This document shows positions 1 to 4,760 of a stretch of DNA of 5,455 nt, piece by piece; within the stretch, counting starts at the first letter, position 1; the number at the start of each line of letters is the position of its first letter. The position numbers and the translations under genes are program-made. The stretch is from an uncultured Actinomycetes bacterium (lineage in GTDB: Bacteria > Actinomycetota > Actinomycetes > Nanopelagicales > Nanopelagicaceae). Where the stretch lies: NCBI GenBank assembly GCA_903916775.1, contig CAIWXY010000233.1, forward strand, positions 1 through 5,455, written 5' to 3'. Under the pieces are notes generated by a model. It was not told the DNA's origin. It saw nothing but the letters and a program-made list of their open reading frames with translations, and made no database searches.

Positions 1-580
1 AGCGATTGCAACCGCAAAGCGATTAGGCGCAGTAGTAAGTGCCTATGACGTTCGCCCGGCCTCTGCTGATGAAGTGAAGTCGATGGGATCAAAATTCATC
101 ACACTTGAGCTTGAGGCGCTAGAAGGCACGGGTGGCTATGCACGCGAGATGACAGAAGATCGTGCAGCAAGACAGCGCGAACTTTTGACTCCGTACATCA
201 GCGCAGCAAATGTTCTGATAACAACAGCTGCAGTACCGGGACGTCCCGCGCCGCGACTTGTCACCGCTGAGATGATTTCAACGATGGCATCAGGATCAAT
301 CGTTGTAGATCTCGCCTCTGAAACGGGTGGCAACGTTGAGGGCACGCTGCCTGGAGAAATCGTCACTACTGCCAACGGCGTTCGCATGTGGGGTGGAAAA
401 GATGTTCCAAGCCAGCTCGCGTATCACGCCTCGATGCTATTTTCGCGAAACGTCGTCAACCTCTTACTTTTGATGACAAAGGATGGAGTCGTTACTCCAG
501 ATTTCTCTGACGAGATCATCGATGCCGCAGCAGTGACCCATAACGGAGCGCGCCGCTCCCCCGAACTAGTGAAGAAATAA
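1..580 (+). CDS. pntA1: NAD(P) transhydrogenase subunit alpha part 1 (domain I), 5' end cut by window edge
   Basis: This is the C-terminal part, 192 residues, of the soluble NAD(H)-binding domain I of proton-translocating transhydrogenase, which passes hydride from NADH to NADP+ on PntB. The reading frame is open from base 2 (base 1 ends a codon); full-length relatives are about 370-385 residues, so about half is missing, including the GxGxxG nucleotide loop expected just upstream. Visible hallmarks are AIATAKRLGA at the left edge, the mobile-loop motif GGYAREM (131-151), PGRPAP (236-253) and DLASETGGN (308-334), followed by the conserved VPSQLAYHASMLFSRN stretch. A GTG at 74 is internal (valine in EVKSMGSKF), not a start. 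The gene ends in TAA 12 nt before pntA2 and is surely co-transcribed with it. Known for the family: domain I is cytoplasmic and docks on the membrane part as a dimer. Assignment is very secure; only the start is unseen. Confidence 0.96.
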   Translation, partial: AIATAKRLGAVVSAYDVRPASADEVKSMGSKFITLELEALEGTGGYAREMTEDRAARQRELLTPYISAANVLITTAAVPGRPAPRLVTAEMISTMASGSIVVDLASETGGNVEGTLPGEIVTTANGVRMWGGKDVPSQLAYHASMLFSRNVVNLLLLMTKDGVVTPDFSDEIIDAAAVTHNGARRSPELVKK

Positions 581-592
581 GGGGTATCTGAC

Positions 593-904
593 ATGAGTAA
601 TGGTCTAGCACTGCTCTCCATCTTTGTACTTTCTGTCTTTATTGGGTTTGAAGTTGTTTCGAAAGTTTCAACAACACTTCACACGCCTCTTATGTCTGGT
701 GCCAACGCTATTCACGGAATCATCTTGATCGGTGCAATTACTGTTGCCGATCGCGCGGTTAATAACGTGCAACTCTCACTCGCAATCGTTGCGGTAGTTC
801 TTGCCACGATCAATATGGTCGGTGGCTTTGTTGTTACAGACCGGATGCTCGAGATGTTTAAGGGCAAACCGCGCAAGGCTTCACAGACTGGTGGTGAGAA
901 GTAA
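593..904 (+). CDS. pntA2: NAD(P) transhydrogenase subunit alpha part 2 (membrane segment of domain II)
   Basis: This 103-residue membrane protein supplies the alpha-side helices of the proton channel (domain II) of transhydrogenase. Hydrophobic segments lie at about residues 4-22, 37-54 and 60-82, giving three helices. The signature LHTPLMSGANAIHGI (29-43) is the family's most conserved patch, and the third helix ends in GGFVVTDRMLEMFK (77-90). In E. coli these helices are fused to domain I in one PntA chain; here they are a separate gene, as in Rhodospirillum rubrum and many Actinobacteria. The ATG at 593 is supported by an AAGGGG Shine-Dalgarno (579-584, 8-nt spacing) that begins inside the pntA1 stop codon, suggesting translation linked to pntA1. 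Its TAA overlaps the pntB ATG by one base (TAATG). Length and motifs are normal. Confidence 0.96.
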   Translation: MSNGLALLSIFVLSVFIGFEVVSKVSTTLHTPLMSGANAIHGIILIGAITVADRAVNNVQLSLAIVAVVLATINMVGGFVVTDRMLEMFKGKPRKASQTGGEK

Positions 905-2313
905 TGAATCGCAATCTTTACGATCTTCTAGGTTTGTGTATTGCAGTCAGCTTTATCTTGGCTCTCAAAGGTTTGGCCTCACCGAAATCTGCACGTCGAG
1001 GAAATCTCATTGGCGCCGCTGGTGCTACCGCTGCAACAGTCCTCGTTTTCTTTGCACCTCAAGAAATTAGCCAGAGTGGCACGGCGACGGCTTCAGGCCA
1101 TCACCACACACTCTTAATTCTGCTCGCGATCCTCTTTGGTGTAGTCGTCGGAGTTCCTGCGGCACGCAAGATTCAGATGACACAGATGCCACAACTTGTT
1201 GCGCTCTTTAACGGTGTAGGTGGTGGCGCCGCTGCGCTAGTTTCTATAGTGGAATACCTCAAACTTGGATCGGCAGCGAGTACGCCTGATGTGGTCGCTA
1301 CAGTCTTCACAGTTATCGTTGGCTGTGTTTCATTCGCTGGCTCAGTAGTGACCTTCTTGAAGTTGCAAGAAATCATGACCACTCGGCCTGTCGTTTTCGC
1401 AGGAGGTCGATTCCTTATTGCGGGAACTCTCATCGGAGTTTTGGCGAGCGCAGCGTGGGTTATTCATTCCATGGGAAATACCTCGCTACTTGTCATGGGC
1501 TTACTTTCACTGCTTTTCGGAGTTCTGTTTGTACTGCCCGTTGGTGGCGCGGATGTACCTATCGTCATCTCACTCCTCAATGCATTTACGGGTCTCACCG
1601 TGGCGGCTAGCGGATATGTCTTACAGGCAACCTTGCTTATCGTCGCCGGAACACTTGTGGGTGCCTCGGGAACAATTTTGACTCGCCTTATGGCAACTGC
1701 GATGGGCCGATCACTCTTCAGCACCCTCTTTGGCGCATTTACAGCCAAACCTCAGGCAGCTGCTGCGGCTGGTGAAGCTCGCCCAGTGAAATCTGGCTCA
1801 CCTGACGATGTCGCGATCCTGCTTAATTACGCACAACGCGTCGTGATTGTTCCGGGCTTTGGCTTAGCAGTTGCTCAGGCGCAGCACACTGTTCGCGAAA
1901 TGGCTGATTTGCTGACCTCCAAAGGTATCGATGTCGCATATGGCATTCACCCAGTTGCTGGTCGCATGCCAGGTCATATGAACGTCTTGTTGGCAGAAGC
2001 CAATGTTCCATACGAGCAACTTGTTGAAATGGATGAAATTAATCCAACCTTCCCGCAGACAGATGTGGTTTTGGTGGTCGGTGCAAACGACGTCGTTAAC
2101 CCGGCGGCGCGCACGACTCCAGGATGTCCAATTTTTGGAATGCCAATCTTGGATGTCTCCCAAGCTGGCAACGTCATCTTCCTCAAGCGCTCAATGCGAC
2201 CAGGATTTGCAGGCATCGAAAATGAGCTCTTGTATGACCCCAAGACCACTCTGCTCTTCGGTGATGCAAAGGATTCCCTCACTAAAGTGGTGAGTGCGCT
2301 TAAAAATCTCTAA
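904..2313 (+). CDS. pntB: NAD(P) transhydrogenase subunit beta
   Basis: PntB (469 residues) carries most of the proton-conducting membrane domain II and the NADP(H)-binding domain III. Residues 1 to about 275 hold roughly nine hydrophobic segments, including RRGNLIGAAG (31-40), MPQLVALFNGVGG (95-107), SFAGSVVTFLKLQEI (143-157) and DVPIVISLLNAFTG (217-230). An Ala-rich linker (about 280-298) leads to domain III: VPGFGLAVAQAQ (316-327), VAGRMPGHMNVLLAEA (351-366), GANDVVNPAA (393-402), MPILDV (413-418), KRSMRPGFAG (428-437) and FGDAK (452-456). By alignment from memory, Asn103 sits where E. coli has the channel residue beta-His91 (Asn is a known alternative), Asn226 matches beta-Asn222 and Asp396 matches beta-Asp392. 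Length is close to the usual 460-480. The start ATG overlaps the pntA2 stop (TAATG), implying translational coupling. The complex sits in the cytoplasmic membrane and uses proton influx to make NADPH. No frameshift or missing block is visible. Confidence 0.97.
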   Translation: MNRNLYDLLGLCIAVSFILALKGLASPKSARRGNLIGAAGATAATVLVFFAPQEISQSGTATASGHHHTLLILLAILFGVVVGVPAARKIQMTQMPQLVALFNGVGGGAAALVSIVEYLKLGSAASTPDVVATVFTVIVGCVSFAGSVVTFLKLQEIMTTRPVVFAGGRFLIAGTLIGVLASAAWVIHSMGNTSLLVMGLLSLLFGVLFVLPVGGADVPIVISLLNAFTGLTVAASGYVLQATLLIVAGTLVGASGTILTRLMATAMGRSLFSTLFGAFTAKPQAAAAAGEARPVKSGSPDDVAILLNYAQRVVIVPGFGLAVAQAQHTVREMADLLTSKGIDVAYGIHPVAGRMPGHMNVLLAEANVPYEQLVEMDEINPTFPQTDVVLVVGANDVVNPAARTTPGCPIFGMPILDVSQAGNVIFLKRSMRPGFAGIENELLYDPKTTLLFGDAKDSLTKVVSALKNL

Positions 2314-2330
2314 GGCTCTTGTTTTGGGAA

Positions 2331-2359
2331 TGCGGTGGCTCGATTCCGGGTTCTATACT
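2331..2359 (+). promoter_or_regulatory. Candidate promoter of the pirin gene
   Basis: TATACT (2354-2359) matches the -10 consensus at five of six positions and the actinobacterial TANNNT form. The hexamer 17 nt upstream, TGCGGT (2331-2336), is a poor -35. If used, transcription would start near 2366, leaving a leader of about 50 nt before the pirin ATG. The spacer (2314-2415) has no convincing terminator after pntB, so readthrough from the pnt operon remains possible. Confidence 0.35.
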
Positions 2360-2364
2360 TAGGT

Positions 2365-2382
2365 TAGTTGAAGATTCAATTA
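2365..2382. promoter_or_regulatory. 18-bp near-palindrome, candidate operator of the pirin gene
   Basis: TAGTTGAAGATTCAATTA is two-fold symmetric with a perfect core TTGAA-GA-TTCAA (2368-2379) and one asymmetric outer pair. It starts 5 nt after the candidate -10 and covers the predicted transcription start, a typical repressor position. Size and symmetry suit a dimeric winged-helix (MarR-like) or TetR-like repressor; the regulator class is inference and no regulator gene is in view. As RNA it could fold into an 8-bp stem (2364-2383, one G-U pair) with an AGAU loop, but no U-run follows, so it is not a terminator. Confidence 0.4.
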
Positions 2383-2415
2383 AGCCGATGCGGATAAGAA
2401 TCGAGAGTACGCACA

Positions 2416-3453
2416 ATGCCAGCTGTAACAGTGAGCGATATAACGGTCCTGCCACGAATTGTCAGTGAACCGGGAGCTCGTGCACGTCGAGTCAAAAGTG
2501 TGACAACCGCTCCCCAGGGATTTGAGGGCGAAGGTTTCCCTGTCCGCCGCGCGTTTGCTGGTGTAGATCTCAATGATTTAGATCCGTTTATTCACTTAGA
2601 CCAAATGGGTGAAGTTGAATATGCGCCGGGTGAGCCAAAGGGGACGCCATGGCATCCGCATCGCGGCTTTGAAACTGTTACATACATCATTGATGGAATT
2701 TTCGATCATAAAGACAATCATGGTGGTGGCGGAACGATCACCAATGGCGATACCCAATGGATGACTGCGGGTGCTGGAATTTTGCATATCGAAACTCCAC
2801 CTGAGCATTTGGTTGTCAGCGGTGGCTTATTTCATGGCTTTCAATTGTGGGTGAACCTTCCTGCCGCGAAGAAATGGTCAACACCTGCTTACCAAGATAT
2901 TCGCGCGGGAGACGTGGGGCTGCTTGCTTCTCATGATGGCGGCACGCTTATACGAGTTATTGCTGGCGAGGTTGGTGGTCACAAAGGTCCGGGTTCTACT
3001 CAGACTCCCATCACTATAGTTCACGCGACGCTAGCGCCTGGCGCAGAGTTGCGACTTCCGTGGCGCAAGGATTACAACGCTCTGGCGTACACGCTTAATG
3101 GTCACGGAACAGTTGGCGAAGAACGTCAACCAGTTCAGATGGGTCAGCTTGCGGTGATGGCGGATGGTGACGTTCTGGTTATCCGCGCAGATCAGAACCA
3201 AGAGTCTCGCTCCCCTTCTATGGATGTGTTGATTCTCGGTGGCGAGCCAATTCGCGAAAGCGTTGCCTGGATGGGGCCATTTGTTATGAACACAAAGGCA
3301 GAAGTTCTTCAGGCATTCGATGATTTCCAAAAAGGTTTGCTTGGCACAGTTCCAGCAGAACATGTTGCCGTGAAGAAGCCGCTGCAACGAAGTGGCGAAG
3401 GTTCAAAATTGCAGGGCATTCACAACACGCCCGATGGGATTCAAAGCAACTAA
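2416..3453 (+). CDS. Pirin family protein (bicupin)
   Basis: This is a complete 345-residue pirin, a two-domain cupin. The N-terminal cupin (about 40-150) carries the metal site: WHPHRGFETVTY (79-90) gives His80 and His82, and TAGAGILHIE (117-126) gives His124 and Glu126, the four ligands known from human pirin and E. coli YhhW. GGGTITNGDTQWM (104-116) and SGGLFHGFQLWVNLP (135-149) are also family hallmarks. The C-terminal cupin spans about 160-275 and ends in VLILGGEPIRESVAWMGPFVMNT (family motif LGGEP...GPFVMN, 274-293). A tail of about 50 residues follows, polar at its end (about 310-345). Pirins are cytoplasmic iron-binding proteins; some show quercetinase (dioxygenase) activity and others act as redox-responsive co-regulators. 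Which applies here cannot be told from sequence. The ATG is preceded by a weak GAGAG (2403-2407, 8-nt spacing), and the start MPAVTVSDITVLPR looks native to the family. It probably has its own promoter and operator in the upstream spacer. Confidence 0.94.
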   Translation: MPAVTVSDITVLPRIVSEPGARARRVKSVTTAPQGFEGEGFPVRRAFAGVDLNDLDPFIHLDQMGEVEYAPGEPKGTPWHPHRGFETVTYIIDGIFDHKDNHGGGGTITNGDTQWMTAGAGILHIETPPEHLVVSGGLFHGFQLWVNLPAAKKWSTPAYQDIRAGDVGLLASHDGGTLIRVIAGEVGGHKGPGSTQTPITIVHATLAPGAELRLPWRKDYNALAYTLNGHGTVGEERQPVQMGQLAVMADGDVLVIRADQNQESRSPSMDVLILGGEPIRESVAWMGPFVMNTKAEVLQAFDDFQKGLLGTVPAEHVAVKKPLQRSGEGSKLQGIHNTPDGIQSN

Positions 3454-3480
3454 GAGAATTCATCGGACCCACTAACTACG

Positions 3481-3493
3481 CTCGATAATTGAG
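3481..3493. promoter_or_regulatory. 13-bp palindrome, candidate operator of the ene-reductase gene
   Basis: CTCGATAATTGAG reads CTC-R-AT-N-AT-Y-GAG, symmetric about position 3487 apart from one G/T pair. Its right arm overlaps the candidate -35 TTGAGA (3489-3494), so a bound repressor would block polymerase. A single-base centre makes an RNA hairpin unlikely. Short palindromes arise by chance in AT-rich DNA, so this is tentative. Confidence 0.25.
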
Positions 3494-3517
3494 AGATATA
3501 ACTACATTAAATAAATA
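3489..3517 (+). promoter_or_regulatory. Candidate promoter of the ene-reductase gene
   Basis: TTGAGA (3489-3494) matches TTGACA at five of six positions. Seventeen bases downstream is TAAATA (3512-3517), a weak -10. An alternative is TATAAA (3536-3541), a better -10 but without a recognisable -35 at the right distance. The leader would be about 25-50 nt and includes the GAGAGG ribosome-binding site. Confidence 0.3.
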
Positions 3518-3559
3518 AGCTAAATAATTAAACTTTATAAATAGACGAAGCATTCTAAC

Positions 3560-3565
3560 GAGAGG
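3560..3565 (+). promoter_or_regulatory. Ribosome-binding site of the ene-reductase gene
   Basis: GAGAGG lies 8 nt before the ATG at 3574. It decides between two close ATGs: the one at 3569 is out of frame and only 3 nt from this site, whereas 3574 is at normal spacing and opens the conserved reading frame. Confidence 0.6.
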
Positions 3566-3573
3566 CCAATGTC

Positions 3574-4641
3574 ATGCCACAGCTCTTCGATCCAATAACT
3601 CTTCGTGGAGTTGAATTTTCAAACCGCATTTGGGTAAGTCCGATGTGCCAATATTCTGCGGTTAATGGCGTTGTGGGAGCATGGCATATGGCTCATCTTG
3701 GAGCATTTGCGACTGGAGGCACTGGTCTCATCATCGCTGAGGCAACTGGAGTTGTTCCAGAAGGTCGAATTTCCATTGGGTGCCCTGGGCTTTACACCGA
3801 TGAGCAAGTCGCGGCGTGGAAGACGATAGTAGATTTCGCGCATTCGCAAGGAACCAAGATGGCAATTCAGTTGGCTCATGCGGGTCGCAAGGGCGCAGCG
3901 GCTCTACCTTGGTCGGATCATCGTATGGCTACAGAAGCAGAGGGAGGTTGGCAGGCGGTTGCTCCGAGTGCGATTGCATTTGAGGGCTACCCAGAGCCAC
4001 GCGCGCTGAGCGTTGATGAGATACATCAACTTGTTCAAGCGTGGGCTGATGCGGCGCGCAATGCAGTTAAGGCTGGGTTTGATGCGGTTGAGATTCATGC
4101 GGCTCACGGTTATTTGCTCCATGAGTTTTATTCACCGCTCTCTAATACTCGCACCGATGAATATGGTGGAAGTTATGAGAACCGCGTTCGATTCCTCAAA
4201 GAAGTAACAGCTGCTGTTCGTGCGGCTATTCCAGAGAGCATGCCGCTATTTGTTCGAATCTCGGCATCTGATTGGACTCCCGGTGGCTGGACTGTTGAAG
4301 AATCCGTAGTTTTGGCGGGCGAGCTAGAGCAACTTGGAGTCGATCTGTTAGATGTTTCCAGCGGCGGCAATGTTCATAATGCCGCTATCTCAGTTGGGCC
4401 TGGTTATCAGGTGCAGTTTGCTGATGCGGTTAAGCATGGATCAACAATTGTGACTTCGACGGTCGGAATGATTACGGATGCTCATCAGGCGAATGAGATC
4501 ATTCAGAGCGGTAAGGCTGATGTGGTGATGATGGCTCGAGAATTCCTGCGCAATCCACGTTGGCCGCTACTGGCTGCTAGCGAGTTAGGTGCGGAAGTGA
4601 AGTGGCCGGTGCAATTGGAGCGCGGCAAGCCTGCTAAGTAA
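3574..4641 (+). CDS. NADH:flavin oxidoreductase, Old Yellow Enzyme family, YqjM-type ene-reductase
   Basis: This complete 355-residue FMN-dependent TIM-barrel enzyme reduces activated C=C bonds (enals, enones, quinones, maleimides) with NAD(P)H. It belongs to the YqjM/NamA (thermophilic-like) class: SPMCQYS (22-28) contains Cys25, the redox-tuning cysteine that defines this class (YqjM Cys26), and Tyr27. Other active-site positions are Gln99 in IQLAHAGRK (98-106), the substrate-anchoring pair His175/His178 in EIHAAHGYLLHEFYSPLSN (173-191), Arg228 in FVRIS and the FMN-phosphate region VGMITDAHQ (297-305) with GKADVVMMAREFLRNP (313-328). The C-terminus QLERGK (347-352) keeps an arginine matching the inter-subunit arginine finger of YqjM. 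Length is normal for the class. The physiological substrate cannot be told; detoxification of electrophiles is a common proposal. The neighbouring pirin suggests a redox theme (inference), and the AT-rich spacer suggests separate transcription. Confidence 0.94.
   Translation: MPQLFDPITLRGVEFSNRIWVSPMCQYSAVNGVVGAWHMAHLGAFATGGTGLIIAEATGVVPEGRISIGCPGLYTDEQVAAWKTIVDFAHSQGTKMAIQLAHAGRKGAAALPWSDHRMATEAEGGWQAVAPSAIAFEGYPEPRALSVDEIHQLVQAWADAARNAVKAGFDAVEIHAAHGYLLHEFYSPLSNTRTDEYGGSYENRVRFLKEVTAAVRAAIPESMPLFVRISASDWTPGGWTVEESVVLAGELEQLGVDLLDVSSGGNVHNAAISVGPGYQVQFADAVKHGSTIVTSTVGMITDAHQANEIIQSGKADVVMMAREFLRNPRWPLLAASELGAEVKWPVQLERGKPAK
3611..3622. promoter_or_regulatory. Second TTGAA-N2-TTCAA palindrome, inside the ene-reductase gene
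   Basis: TTGAATTTTCAA has the same half-sites and 2-bp spacing as the core of the palindrome before pirin (TTGAAGATTCAA); the match extends left to AGTTGAA in both. It encodes VEFSN at the family's conserved N-terminal loop, so coding constraint may fully explain it. A downstream operator for a shared regulator is the alternative. Confidence 0.2.
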
Positions 4642-4760
4642 TTAGTTCTTGTTAGGGACTTGGCGAGTTGTGGAACTCCGCTCCCCGACTTATGCACAGG
4701 ATTATTCGCTCTCGCTAATACATGCCTGCAATTGTCAGTCGATCACAACATAATCCAGAT
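4642..4760. other. Intergenic spacer before the DUF222 gene
   Basis: This 119-bp spacer contains a small stem (GAGTT 4665-4669 / AACTC 4674-4678, loop GTGG) without a following U-run, hence at best a weak terminator for the ene-reductase gene. It also holds TTATGCACA (4690-4698), which fits the DnaA-box form TTATNCACA but is a lone copy, and the -10-like CATAAT (4749-4754). An in-frame stop (TAA, 4716-4718) bounds the DUF222 frame on its left. Confidence 0.6.
4749..4754 (+). promoter_or_regulatory. Candidate -10 box for a leaderless DUF222 transcript
   Basis: CATAAT matches TATAAT at five of six positions and ends 6 nt before the ATG at 4761. Transcription from it would start at or next to the ATG, the arrangement known for leaderless mRNAs, which are common in Actinobacteria. 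The bases before the ATG contain no Shine-Dalgarno-like purine run, in line with this. No good -35 is seen (CTGCAA at 17-nt spacing). Confidence 0.4.

Larger units (their letters stand above)
3454..3573. other. AT-rich intergenic spacer between pirin and ene-reductase
   Basis: Positions 3481-3550 contain only 15 G or C in 70 bases (about 21%), against roughly half in the flanking genes. The spacer holds three copies of TAAATAA (3508, 3512, 3521), two copies of TAACTAC (3473-3479 and 3499-3505, 26 bp apart) and a 13-bp palindrome described separately. I see no GC-rich hairpin with a U-run, so no intrinsic terminator for pirin, and no coding sequence. The composition suits a promoter region; a nucleoid-protein or transfer scar origin is possible but unsupported. 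Confidence 0.7.

Noticed and set aside
74..580. GTG at 74 as the start of a 168-residue gene
   Set aside because: The frame is open to the left edge and the residues before it (AIATAKRLGAVVSAYDVRP) are conserved transhydrogenase domain I sequence, so the GTG is an internal valine.
801..1070. 89-residue + strand frame across the pntA2/pntB junction
   Set aside because: It lies out of frame over two securely identified genes, is rich in Arg, Ser and Cys, and resembles no family I know.
1864..2282. Overlapping - strand frames opposite pntB domain III
   Set aside because: They are antisense to highly conserved NADP-binding motifs; their length follows from the codon use of pntB.
904..2313. His-rich GHHHT stretch (residues 65-69) and Ala-rich linker (280-298) of PntB as unusual insertions
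   Set aside because: They fall in a loop between membrane helices and in the domain II-III hinge, both variable regions of the family, and the total length is normal.
2324..2359. TTGGGA (2324-2329) as -35 for the TATACT -10
   Set aside because: The spacing would be 24 nt, too long for sigma-70-type recognition.
2364..2383. Stem-loop before pirin as terminator or riboswitch part
   Set aside because: The stem is AT-rich and no T-run follows; the symmetry is explained more simply as a protein-binding palindrome. No aptamer-like fold is evident.
3031..3387. 118-residue - strand frame within pirin
   Set aside because: It is antisense to a complete pirin gene, shows no plausible ribosome-binding site, and its His/Asn/Cys-rich composition is typical of a shadow frame.
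4665..4678. GAGTT-GTGG-AACTC hairpin as terminator of the ene-reductase gene
   Set aside because: The stem is only 5 bp, cannot be extended without mismatches, and is followed by GC-rich sequence instead of a T-run.
4732..4754. TTGTCA (4732-4737) with CATAAT (4749-4754) as a promoter pair
   Set aside because: Both hexamers match consensus well, but the spacer is only 11 nt.
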